From assembly GCA_964587155.1 (NCBI GenBank), contig CAZPKF010000004.1, positions 87,853 through 151,852 on the forward strand: a stretch of 64,000 nt of DNA, written 5' to 3'. The DNA is from Hallerella sp964587155 (GTDB lineage Bacteria; Fibrobacterota; Fibrobacteria; Fibrobacterales; Fibrobacteraceae). A model generated the notes under the pieces. The model ran no database searches and was not told the origin of the DNA. It saw only the letters and a list, made by a program, of their open reading frames with translations. Shown piece after piece: positions 1 through 7,582 of this stretch (position 1 is the stretch's first letter; each line of letters begins with the position of its first letter). Position numbers and translations under genes: made by a program.

Positions 1-753
1 AAATTCCGTCACCAAATTTTCGGAAAGCGAAACATAAGGGTCTAAAAGAAGCGATGCGATGTCATAAAAGACGGACCCACGTCTCGCTCCCTGAAAATCA
101 ACAAAACCGATTTCGGAATCGGATTGGACTGTTACATTTTGCGATTGAAAGTCCCTGTGCATCAAAACTTTGGGATGGGTATCGACCATGCAGGCCAACG
201 TGGAAAAGAAGTTTTCTACCGCTGCGGGAATTTCAAAAATGCCCTTTTCCTTTTGCAAGAAATTTTCCCGGAAATAATCGGATTCCCATTTGAGTGCCGC
301 ATAATCAAAACGCCTCGCCGCGATATCCGGTCTCGACAAAAAGAATCGGGGGCTGGAATGTTGCCATTTGACAAGAGCCTCGATAGCTAACGGATAAAGG
401 ATGCGGACATTCCCCACCAAAAGTTCCCCGTTTTGCATCACCAGGGAATAAAGGGTGTTCGTCCCCATGTCCTGCATCAAAACCTGAAGGGCCTCTTCAT
501 CGACCGTCCAAATTTCTGGAGTCGGAAACCCAAACGCCGAAAACGATTTTCCATAAGAGACAAAACGGTCGAAATCTTCACCTTTCAAAAGATTAGTTTG
601 CAAAATGGCGGAATTTTCCCCTTCGGCAATTCGGAAATACCGCCGTCCCGAACCAGCCGAACCGGCGAGCGACCACTTAGCGGAAGCCCCAAAGCCCCTG
701 TTTTCAAGAACCCGGAGAATTTTAGACGAGACCTGAGGAATTTCTTGTGTCAT
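1..753 (-). CDS. AmgK-like sugar/aminoglycoside phosphotransferase, partial (3' end outside window)
   Basis: The reverse strand is open from an ATG at 753 to the window edge: 251 codons with no stop. The product resembles the APH-fold kinases of the AmgK/COG3178 type, which phosphorylate the anomeric carbon of N-acetylmuramate or GlcNAc in peptidoglycan recycling. The catalytic loop reads HRDFQSQN (about residue 200). The metal-binding segment follows as VDFQGARRG, then YDIASLLLDP, the usual order in this family. The N-terminal glycine-rich loop (SAGSGRRYFRI, about residues 31-41) fits nucleotide binding. An AAGG lies about 6 nt before the ATG. The C-terminal lobe is missing, and the usual partner murU is not visible. 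The fold is secure; the substrate is inferred from the family. Confidence 0.8.
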   Translation of the reverse strand, partial: MTQEIPQVSSKILRVLENRGFGASAKWSLAGSAGSGRRYFRIAEGENSAILQTNLLKGEDFDRFVSYGKSFSAFGFPTPEIWTVDEEALQVLMQDMGTNTLYSLVMQNGELLVGNVRILYPLAIEALVKWQHSSPRFFLSRPDIAARRFDYAALKWESDYFRENFLQKEKGIFEIPAAVENFFSTLACMVDTHPKVLMHRDFQSQNVTVQSDSEIGFVDFQGARRGSVFYDIASLLLDPYVSLSENLVTEF

Positions 754-852
754 GGCGCACCTTGAAAGAATGAATGTGTTTTTCTCCAATATACTTATAT
801 GCAAAACAAAATAGATTCTTTCGAAGACAAAAATTTTTTTTGATTTTTCCCA

Positions 853-881
853 TTGCCAAGTAAAAAATCCTTTTATATTAT
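853..881 (+). promoter_or_regulatory. Candidate trp operon promoter
   Basis: A TTGCCA (853-858) lies 17 nt before TATTAT (876-881), or 15 nt before TATATT (874-879). Either puts transcription start only a few bases before the leader peptide ATG at 890, so the leader mRNA would have almost no 5' untranslated region. The same TATATT-near-start arrangement recurs at other genes in the window. The -35 assignment is weak. Confidence 0.45.
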
Positions 882-889
882 TTTGGCAA

Positions 890-961
890 ATGAAAAACTC
901 GATCATCACAAAGAACAACAATTGGTGGTGGCGCACTTCGAAGTCGGAGTTCGCGTTATAA
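890..961 (+). CDS. trpL: trp leader peptide (23 aa, three consecutive Trp codons)
   Basis: This short frame reads MKNSIITKNNNWWWRTSKSE followed by FAL and TAA. Three adjacent TGG codons (923-931) sit in the middle of a 23-residue peptide 90 nt before trpE, which is the hallmark of a Trp-sensing leader. The stop codon lies just past the sequence that can pair with the terminator arm. A ribosome stalled at the Trp codons therefore leaves 940-949 free, while one reaching the stop covers it. There is no clear Shine-Dalgarno sequence; the ATG is about 10 nt from a TATATT box, so leaderless initiation is possible. Short leaders of this kind are normally unannotated. Confidence 0.9.
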   Translation: MKNSIITKNNNWWWRTSKSEFAL

Positions 962-1006
962 GACTGTTGCTCTTTTAAATAGTGGCTAATAAGCGGCTCC
1001 GATTTC
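940..1006 (+). promoter_or_regulatory. trp antiterminator pairing (attenuator)
   Basis: Bases 940-949 (GAAGTCGGAG), inside the end of the leader peptide gene, can pair over 10 bp with 997-1006 (CTCCGATTTC), with one G-U wobble. The second strand is also the 5' arm of the terminator at 995-1022, so the two structures exclude each other. With a ribosome held on the Trp codons at 923-931, the first strand is exposed and the antiterminator can form. If translation proceeds to the stop at 959-961 the strand is masked and the terminator forms. This is the classical ribosome-mediated trp attenuation logic, read here by eye from pairing. Confidence 0.85.
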
Positions 1007-1022
1007 ATCGGGGCCTTTTTTT
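995..1022 (+). terminator. trp attenuator terminator
   Basis: GGCTCCGAT (995-1003) pairs with ATCGGGGCC (1007-1015), 9 bp with one U-G wobble around a 3-nt loop, followed by seven T (1016-1022). It lies 30 nt before the trpE start and ends transcription unless the upstream antiterminator forms. Confidence 0.9.
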
Positions 1023-1051
1023 ATGCAAAAACTTCAAAACAAGGACTACTT

Positions 1052-2464
1052 ATGAAAAAAAGAACTGACAGCGTATACCTTTCCCTCGAAGGGGAACGCT
1101 ATACCCCATTCACCCTAGCCAAGAAGCTTGGCGCAAAAGCGATTCTTGAATCAGCTTCCTTTTCACAAGGAGCGAACCGATTTTCCATTTTAATGTTGGA
1201 AGAGGCGTTCCATGTCGTAGAAGATGAAAACGGCGTTGCCTTGCTCATTGACGGCAAACGAAAACCGTTCCCGGCAAACGACATTCTCGATGCGCTAGAA
1301 CTTATCGCAAGCGAAAACGAAAAGCCGAAAAGCATTCCGCTTCCGGCGGCAGGCATCGGATTTCTTTCTTATGAATTTTGCGCGCGCTGTGACAGCATCC
1401 ATTTGCAAAAACAGGAAGATTCGCTGCAAATTCCCGAATCGGAATTTACCGTTGGGCACATTTACATCGTATTTGACCATTTTACAGATACCCTGCACGT
1501 ATTCGGACTCAATTACAACGAGCACGAAATCGACTTAGAAAAGGCTATTGGGAGAATGCGCAAAAAGCTTTCCAATTTGGACTTTTCCTATCTCGAAAAT
1601 CCCGAAGACAATTATCCCTGCAAAGTCATCACGGATTTTCAAAAAAGTCACGACGAATATGTTCATTGCGTTGCGGAAATAAAAAAACACATCATCGCCG
1701 GAGACATCATCCAAGCTGTTCCGTCACGCCGATTGCAAATGGAATCTGAAATGCCCGCAATAGACGTTTACCGCCGATTGAGGACTCTCAATCCATCGCC
1801 GTATCTGCTCTACATCGACTTTGGAAACTATCAGCTGGTCGGTTCTTCTCCAGAAAGCCTCGTGCGTTCTCGGCAGGGAAAATCTTCCATCCGTCCCATC
1901 GCCGGGACCATCCGCCGTGGGAAAAACGAAGCCGAAGATGAGTTTTTAAAAGAAAAGCTTTCCCATGACCCCAAAGAACGCGCGGAACATTTGATGCTTG
2001 TCGATTTGGCCCGAAATGATTTGGGCCGCGTTTCAGAACCAGGAACGGTTAAAGTGACCCGCAACATGGAATGCGAACTTTTCAGCCACGTAATCCATCT
2101 CGTTTCTGAAGTAGAAGGGAAAACGCGAAAGGATTTAAAGCCGATTCAAGTTCTCCGCTCCGCGTTTCCCGCAGGCACGGTCAGCGGTGCGCCCAAAATC
2201 AGCGCCATCGAAATCATCTCCTCGCTAGAAAGTCAAAAACGGAATTTTTACGCAGGAGCTGTCGGTTATCTCGAAGCAGACGGCGACTTGGATTTTTGCA
2301 TTGCCATCCGATGCGCCTTAAAGCAAGGCAACCGTTGGACTTTACAAGCCGGTTCGGGAATCGTCTACGCGTCTGACCCGGAACGGGAATGGGAAGAAAC
2401 CAATGAAAAGCTCGGCGCCATGATTCAAGTTTTGGAATCCGCACCAAATCACGTCAAACTTTAA
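1052..2464 (+). CDS. trpE: Anthranilate synthase component I
   Basis: This enzyme converts chorismate and ammonia (from the TrpG domain) to anthranilate, the first step of tryptophan synthesis. The 470-residue length is normal for TrpE. The LLES-type feedback-inhibition motif is present as ILES (about residues 31-34). The chorismate-binding core follows: IAGTIRRG (about 287), HLMLVDLARNDLGRV (about 310) and PAGTVSGAPK (about 372). AAGGA lies 6 nt before the ATG. The gene is controlled by the leader peptide and attenuator just upstream and is followed after 13 nt by the trpG-trpD fusion, so the subunits should be made together. PabB and isochorismate synthase are related, but the trp leader and partner settle TrpE. 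Confidence 0.97.
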   Translation: MKKRTDSVYLSLEGERYTPFTLAKKLGAKAILESASFSQGANRFSILMLEEAFHVVEDENGVALLIDGKRKPFPANDILDALELIASENEKPKSIPLPAAGIGFLSYEFCARCDSIHLQKQEDSLQIPESEFTVGHIYIVFDHFTDTLHVFGLNYNEHEIDLEKAIGRMRKKLSNLDFSYLENPEDNYPCKVITDFQKSHDEYVHCVAEIKKHIIAGDIIQAVPSRRLQMESEMPAIDVYRRLRTLNPSPYLLYIDFGNYQLVGSSPESLVRSRQGKSSIRPIAGTIRRGKNEAEDEFLKEKLSHDPKERAEHLMLVDLARNDLGRVSEPGTVKVTRNMECELFSHVIHLVSEVEGKTRKDLKPIQVLRSAFPAGTVSGAPKISAIEIISSLESQKRNFYAGAVGYLEADGDLDFCIAIRCALKQGNRWTLQAGSGIVYASDPEREWEETNEKLGAMIQVLESAPNHVKL

Positions 2465-2477
2465 TGCAGAGGTATTT

Positions 2478-4085
2478 ATGATAGTCATCATTGACAATTA
2501 CGATTCTTTCACCTACAACGTATACCAATCCATCACAAGCATTACGGACGAACCGGTCAAAGTTCTCCGTTCAAAAGAATGTTCCATCGCAGATATTGAA
2601 AATCTGCACCCCACGCATCTAATCCTTTCGCCGGGACCCGGACGGCCCGAAAACGCCGGAATCACGGTCGATGCCATCCGTCACTTCGCCGGGAAGCTCC
2701 CCATTTTGGGCATTTGCCTTGGGCATCAGGCGATTTGCTACGCCTTGGGGGCAAAAATCGTCCAAGCGAAATTCATCAAACACGGAGTCGCCGAAGAAAT
2801 GGACCTAGACGGGCGCGGACTCTTTCGGAATATCGGAAAGAAAGGAACCTTTATGCGTTATCACAGTCTTGTCGTCGACGAAAAAACACTCCCTGCGGAA
2901 CTCGAAATTTCCGCCCGCGCAAAAGACGGCGATGTGATGGGAGTCCGGCATAAAACATTGGACATCGAAGGCGTTCAGTTTCACCCGGAATCGATTGCAG
3001 CAAAAGACGGCGAAGCGTTTTTCCGCGCGTTCCTCACCTATCGAAGAGAAGCTTTGCCTGTCGCCCAGTTTTTGAACAAACTCATCGACAGACAGAATCT
3101 GACTCACGAAGAATCTGAATTTTTCATGGAAACACTCACCGACGGCATGTTAGACGAAAGGCAAACGGCTGCCATCCTCACCGCCTTAGCGGCCAAAGGT
3201 CCTTCCGCTTCTGAAATAGCAGGGTGCGCAGCCGTCCTTCACCGGAAAAAGACCCCGTTCCCATTCGACAAAAATGCAGACATCGCCGAAGTCGTCGGAA
3301 CAGGCGGAGACAGCAAGGGCAGTTTCAACATCAGCTCCTTTTCTGCTCTAGTTTGCGCCAGTTGCGGTTGCCTGATAGCCAAACACGGAAACCGGGCTGT
3401 TTCGAGCAAATCGGGTGCCGCGGACTTTTTTGAAAATTTGGGAATCCGGCTTTCCCTTTCCCCGGCACAAGCTGCAGAAGTCTTGAAAAAAACAGGTTTT
3501 GTTTTTCTCTTTGCACAAGTGTACCACAGCGCAATGCGATTCGCCGGGCCCGTTCGGAAAGCACTTGGAATCAAAACCATCATGAATTTGGTCGGGCCGC
3601 TGACAAACCCGGCAGAAGCCAAATTTCTGATGCTCGGCGCTTACAGCAGGGATTTGCTAAAACCGATGGCGGAAGCTGCCAAAATGCTTGGGGCAAAACA
3701 CGTTTTGGTCGTTTCCAGTCAAGACGGCTTTGACGAAATTTCACCTAGCGTTCCCACATTTGTTTACGAAATAGACGAAGGCGGAAACGCTTATGAGTAC
3801 CTGCTGCACCCGGAAGATTTTGGCATTCCTCCCGTAAACGATTCGGAATTGGCAGGGGGAACCGGAGCAGAAAATGCGAAGACCGCATTAGAATTGGCCC
3901 ACGGCAAAGGTGCTCCGGCAATTCGCTACGCTGTCGGACTAAACGCCGGGGCGACTCTTTACGCCGCCCGCAAAGTCAAATCCATTCGCGAAGGCTTCGA
4001 AAAGGCCATTCAAGCGCTTGACGACGGTTCGGTTTTGAAAAAAATCGAAGAAGTCCAAAGAGCGACTTCTGAACTTGCCGCCTAA
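2478..4085 (+). CDS. trpGD: Fused anthranilate synthase glutaminase / anthranilate phosphoribosyltransferase
   Basis: This 535-residue protein carries two activities. Residues 1-190 are a class I glutamine amidotransferase: nucleophile Cys80 in GICLGHQ and the HPES motif near residue 169. It supplies ammonia to TrpE. Residues about 195-535 are anthranilate phosphoribosyltransferase, with the PRPP-binding GTGGDSKGSFNISS (about 274-287) and a Lys-His-Gly-Asn-Arg segment (KHGNRAVSSKSG). The same fusion occurs in enteric bacteria. AGAGGT lies just before the ATG. A terminator follows at 4124, so the unit contains only trpE and trpGD; trpC, F, B and A must lie elsewhere. Confidence 0.96.
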   Translation: MIVIIDNYDSFTYNVYQSITSITDEPVKVLRSKECSIADIENLHPTHLILSPGPGRPENAGITVDAIRHFAGKLPILGICLGHQAICYALGAKIVQAKFIKHGVAEEMDLDGRGLFRNIGKKGTFMRYHSLVVDEKTLPAELEISARAKDGDVMGVRHKTLDIEGVQFHPESIAAKDGEAFFRAFLTYRREALPVAQFLNKLIDRQNLTHEESEFFMETLTDGMLDERQTAAILTALAAKGPSASEIAGCAAVLHRKKTPFPFDKNADIAEVVGTGGDSKGSFNISSFSALVCASCGCLIAKHGNRAVSSKSGAADFFENLGIRLSLSPAQAAEVLKKTGFVFLFAQVYHSAMRFAGPVRKALGIKTIMNLVGPLTNPAEAKFLMLGAYSRDLLKPMAEAAKMLGAKHVLVVSSQDGFDEISPSVPTFVYEIDEGGNAYEYLLHPEDFGIPPVNDSELAGGTGAENAKTALELAHGKGAPAIRYAVGLNAGATLYAARKVKSIREGFEKAIQALDDGSVLKKIEEVQRATSELAA

Positions 4086-4123
4086 AGCGAAGCGTTTTCA
4101 TTCCATCCACTTTAACTATATTT

Positions 4124-4147
4124 AAGGGACTTTAACGTCCCTTTTTT
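4124..4147 (+). terminator. Terminator of the trpE-trpGD unit
   Basis: AAGGGAC (4124-4130) pairs with GTCCCTT (4137-4143), followed by a run of T to 4147. It sits 38 nt after the trpGD stop. A TATATTT box (4117-4123) touches its 5' arm and may be the -10 element of the next gene, in which case the hairpin would be in that gene's leader. Confidence 0.8.
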
Positions 4148-4161
4148 ATTGAACATTTCCC

Positions 4162-5133
4162 ATGAAAATCGAAGTCGGCATTATCAATTACAACGGTGGA
4201 AACGAACTCGCGGAATGTGTCCAATCCCTCGTTTCGCAATCCAAGAGCGTTTCGGTGTACGTCTTCGATAACGCTTCATCGGACGATTCCATTAGAGAAC
4301 TAAAATCCTCAGGTCTCCCGTGCACAATCCTTCAAAGCACTTCTAACCTGGGCTATGCCGGTGCCTGCAACGCTTTGCTAAACGCCATGTCTGCCGAAAT
4401 TCAAGTTCTTTGCAATATGGATTTGGAGTTTCACCCGGACTGGGCAAAAAACTTAGAAGCTTGCTTTATGCGACATCCGGAAGCCGGTTCCGTCGCCAGT
4501 CTCGTCATGGAAAAAAAAGGCGTCGTCAACGCAGTCGGCGTTCTATTTAACCCCGATCTTTTCGCTCAAAACGAAGCGAGCGGTCTCCCCCTTTCCCAAG
4601 CGGACATCCGCGAAAAAGAAGTTTTCGGCTGCTACGGAGCGGTCATGAGTTTTCGACGCGAAGCCGCACAAGCCGCAGGGAAACTGGATTCCAGCTTCTT
4701 TCTTTTTTTCGAAGAAACAGAATGGTATTTTCGTCACAACCTCGCCGGATTCAAAACAATTTTTTGCCCCGATGCGAAAGTTTTCCACGAACGCTCCCTG
4801 ACAACCGTTCGATACTCTCCCCGAAAACTGTTTTATTCTGAACGCAACCGTTTACGCGCCGCCGTCCGACTGCTTCCCATTTCCGATGTATTCAAGCTCC
4901 CCATCCGCGGATTGATGCGATACGTCAGCATGGCAAAAGGCGGCGTTCCCAATCAATCCGGAGACGGAAAAAAACTTTCCAAAACAAGCATTTGCGCGGC
5001 TCTCGCCAAAGCATGGATCCAAGCTTTCATCCGGCTTCCCGCAGAAGTCGTCATCCGATTCCAATACCGGAGAAAGTTCCATTCGGTCAGCACAACCGTC
5101 AACGCGCTTGTAAAAAAATATTCCCTGAAGTAA
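4162..5133 (+). CDS. Family 2 glycosyltransferase (rhamnosyltransferase-like)
   Basis: A 323-residue GT-A fold enzyme, likely to transfer a sugar from a nucleotide donor during surface polysaccharide or O-antigen assembly. The N-terminus IINYNGGNELAECVQSL and VFDNASSDDS (about 30-40) form the nucleotide-binding half. NMDLEFHPDW (about 93) supplies the metal-binding Asp region, and FFEETEWYFRHNLAGF (about 187) is the acceptor-side Glu-Glu motif typical of WcaA/RfbN-type enzymes. There is no membrane segment. It is a single gene between the trp terminator and argH, with no sugar-nucleotide genes beside it, so donor and acceptor are unknown. No strong ribosome site precedes the ATG. Confidence 0.85.
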   Translation: MKIEVGIINYNGGNELAECVQSLVSQSKSVSVYVFDNASSDDSIRELKSSGLPCTILQSTSNLGYAGACNALLNAMSAEIQVLCNMDLEFHPDWAKNLEACFMRHPEAGSVASLVMEKKGVVNAVGVLFNPDLFAQNEASGLPLSQADIREKEVFGCYGAVMSFRREAAQAAGKLDSSFFLFFEETEWYFRHNLAGFKTIFCPDAKVFHERSLTTVRYSPRKLFYSERNRLRAAVRLLPISDVFKLPIRGLMRYVSMAKGGVPNQSGDGKKLSKTSICAALAKAWIQAFIRLPAEVVIRFQYRRKFHSVSTTVNALVKKYSLK

Positions 5134-5200
5134 TCCGTTGGATTCCGACACTGCGCCTATTTTTATATCTTTGCCTTGAAACATTTTCAAGAGGTTCCCG

Positions 5201-6622
5201 ATGGCCGGAAAAAAAGGCAAAAAAATGATGTGGGACGGCCGCTTTGACTGCGGAATGGCCCAAAGCATGATTGATCTCAGCTTCAGTTTGGATTTCGACA
5301 AAGAGCTTTTAGAAGAAGATATCCAAGGTTCCCTGGGACACGGAATCGGTCTTGTTGAATCGGGCGTTCTCTCCAAAAGTGATTTTGCCAAAATCCGTAA
5401 AGGACTGCAAAGTATTTTAGATGATATCCACGCCGGAAAAAACCTTTGGCTTCCGACTGATGAAGACGTCCACATGGCCGTAGAACGGGTTCTCACCGAC
5501 CGAATTGGCGATTTGGGAAAAAAGATCCATACCGGCAGAAGCCGCAATGACCAGGTTTCAACGGATTTCAAACTGTATATGCGGCACCGCGCGGCAGAAA
5601 TCCGAAGCCTTCTCGTCGAACTGCAAAAGACCGTTTTCGATGTGGCCAAGACTCATTTTGGGAAATTGATGCCGGGCTACACACATTTGCAGCAAGCGCA
5701 GCCGATTCTCTTCAGCCATTACCTGATGAGCCTCTTTTTTGCGCTCAACCGCGACGTTTGCCGCATCGACAACTTTTTGAATTTGCACGTTGAACTTCCC
5801 TTGGGCAGCGGTGCCATGGCCGGATCCGCATTCCCTTACCACAGAAATCTCGTCGCCAAAGAATTGGGATTCGAACGTCCCAGTGCAAACAGCATCGATG
5901 CCGTTTCTCACCGGGATATGGCACTTGAATTTTTGAGCGATTTATCCATTATCGCAAACACCCTCAGCCGTTACGCCGAAGATTTTGTCATCTGGAGTTC
6001 TTCGGAATTCGGCTACCTCACCCTTTCCGATGCATTTTCCAGCGGATCATCCATGATGCCGCAGAAAAAAAATCCCGATTCAATGGAACTCATCCGTGGA
6101 AAATCGGGGCGGATGCTCGGAAATTTTGCCGCCATGTTCACCTTGGTGAAGGGTGCTCCGCTTTCGTACAGTCGGGACTTGCAAGAAGACAAGCAGCCCG
6201 TTTTCGACAGCGCAAAAACAGTCAAAGTTCTCTTGCGCGTAATGCGTGAAGCCATCGCCTCTGCCCATTGGAATTTTGACAAAATGGAAAGCCGGATGCT
6301 CCCCGCCCTTTTGGCCACGGATTTGGCAGATATCCTTGTCGAAGACGGCGTTCCCTTCCGCGATGCGCACCGCATCGTGGGAAGCCTTGTGGGAGAAGCG
6401 GCAAAACGCGACGAACAGTTTACTGACCTTTCCGATGAAGAATGGGAAAAGAAAGGCGTTCCCAATCCGAAATCCGTGAAATCCCGTTTGACTTTCGCTT
6501 ATTCCGTTTCACGCCGCAACATTGAAGGGGGAACGGGACCGGATTCCGTCAAAGCCCAATTCAAAAAAGCAGAAAAAATTCTCAAAAAAGAAGCGGGCGC
6601 AAAATCTCCGCGGCACGTCTGA
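5201..6622 (+). CDS. argH: Argininosuccinate lyase
   Basis: This enzyme cleaves argininosuccinate to arginine and fumarate, the last step of arginine synthesis. At 473 residues it has the usual length. Family motifs are clear: HTGRSRNDQVSTD (about 108), the catalytic His-loop segment TPGYTHLQ in the form MPGYTHLQQAQP (about 156), and the fumarase-superfamily signature GSSMMPQKKNPD (about 280-291) with the mobile-loop Ser. AGAGG precedes the ATG by a few bases. No other arginine gene is nearby. A hairpin terminator follows within 25 nt and separates it from the converging nadK cluster. Confidence 0.97.
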   Translation: MAGKKGKKMMWDGRFDCGMAQSMIDLSFSLDFDKELLEEDIQGSLGHGIGLVESGVLSKSDFAKIRKGLQSILDDIHAGKNLWLPTDEDVHMAVERVLTDRIGDLGKKIHTGRSRNDQVSTDFKLYMRHRAAEIRSLLVELQKTVFDVAKTHFGKLMPGYTHLQQAQPILFSHYLMSLFFALNRDVCRIDNFLNLHVELPLGSGAMAGSAFPYHRNLVAKELGFERPSANSIDAVSHRDMALEFLSDLSIIANTLSRYAEDFVIWSSSEFGYLTLSDAFSSGSSMMPQKKNPDSMELIRGKSGRMLGNFAAMFTLVKGAPLSYSRDLQEDKQPVFDSAKTVKVLLRVMREAIASAHWNFDKMESRMLPALLATDLADILVEDGVPFRDAHRIVGSLVGEAAKRDEQFTDLSDEEWEKKGVPNPKSVKSRLTFAYSVSRRNIEGGTGPDSVKAQFKKAEKILKKEAGAKSPRHV

Positions 6623-6645
6623 CTTTAAATAAATTTCCTCATTGC

Positions 6646-6667
6646 AAGCGGCCTCGAGCCGCTTTTT
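6646..6667. terminator. Terminator between convergent argH and nadK
   Basis: AAGCGGC (6646-6652) pairs with GCCGCTT (6658-6664) around a 5-nt loop, followed by T's on the plus strand. It best serves argH. On the minus strand the following bases are not T-rich, so stopping the nadK transcript here is less certain. Confidence 0.75.
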
Positions 6668-6685
6668 CTATCAACAGAAACCGAT

Positions 6686-7582
6686 TTAAACGGGAGAATC
6701 CTTGACGACCATTTTGGGCTTTCCCGTCCATCCCAATTTTCCGCGCAACGCGTCGACGAATCCGGAATTTTTCATCCGGATGAAAGTGGTCACATCCTTG
6801 CTTTTCGAAAGGACTAACGAATATTCCGCATTGAGCTCTCTGGTGACACGACCGTCAAAAACCAAATCCAAGGAGCTGTTTACCGCCGAAGTCACACGGC
6901 ACACAGCATCTGCCGGGACAATCAACGGACGAACCGAAAGGCTGCTCGGAGCGACAGGCGTCAGCACGAAAGCTTCTGTCGAAGGATAAATGATGGGACC
7001 GCCAGCCGCCAAATTATAAGCAGTCGATCCCGTCGGCGTAGAAATCAGCAAAGAATCCGCCCAGTATTCCGTCAACGGGCGCCCCTTGTATTCCACATCC
7101 ACATCCACCATTCTCTCCGGGGCGTGCGCGCGGACATGGACTTCGTTCAAAACAGTTTCTTTGGCAATCAATTTTTTGCCATGATAAATTTTGGCATCCA
7201 TCATCATGCGTTCCCGCGTTGTAAAATCCCCTGAAAACAGGGCTTCTAGCGCAGCGGGCAAACTTTCGACAGGCGTTTCCGTTAAAAAACCGACACGCCC
7301 CGCATTAACGCCCAAAATTGGAATATGCAACCCCAACGCCAATCGGGCTGAACTCAAAAAAGTACCATCACCACCGATGGCTATCAGCAAATCGCACTTT
7401 CGAAGCTGCCGGTTTGAAACGACTCGAATGCCCCGCGCCGCAATGGCTGCGAGCGGTTCCGCCGCATAAAACGAAACATCCTTTCGACGCGCAGCAAATT
7501 CGGAAATCATTTCCAACGCCCGGAAAAGTTCCGGACTATTCCCTTTGAATCCAACAATACCGATTTTTGAAAAGTGCGTCAT
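6686..7582 (-). CDS. nadK: NAD kinase
   Basis: This enzyme phosphorylates NAD to NADP using ATP or polyphosphate. The 298-residue protein has the family GGDGT motif at residues 70-74 (catalytic Asp72), followed by NAGRVGFLTE (about 95), TEYWADSLLISTPTGSTAYNLAAGG (seen as short segments near 170-195) and SLSVRPLIVP (about 225), all typical of NadK. The ATG overlaps the stop of the AroA-like gene by 4 nt (ATGA), so it is translated as the last gene of the chorismate-branch cluster. Supplying NADP beside a dehydrogenase could be functional or simply operon packing. Confidence 0.96.
   Translation of the reverse strand: MTHFSKIGIVGFKGNSPELFRALEMISEFAARRKDVSFYAAEPLAAIAARGIRVVSNRQLRKCDLLIAIGGDGTFLSSARLALGLHIPILGVNAGRVGFLTETPVESLPAALEALFSGDFTTRERMMMDAKIYHGKKLIAKETVLNEVHVRAHAPERMVDVDVEYKGRPLTEYWADSLLISTPTGSTAYNLAAGGPIIYPSTEAFVLTPVAPSSLSVRPLIVPADAVCRVTSAVNSSLDLVFDGRVTRELNAEYSLVLSKSKDVTTFIRMKNSGFVDALRGKLGWTGKPKMVVKDSPV

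Noticed and set aside
54..765. Three plus-strand frames at the left edge
   Set aside because: They lie over the minus-strand kinase-like gene, which has recognisable motifs (HRDFQSQN, VDFQGARRG) and no stop. The plus frames have no motifs or ribosome sites.
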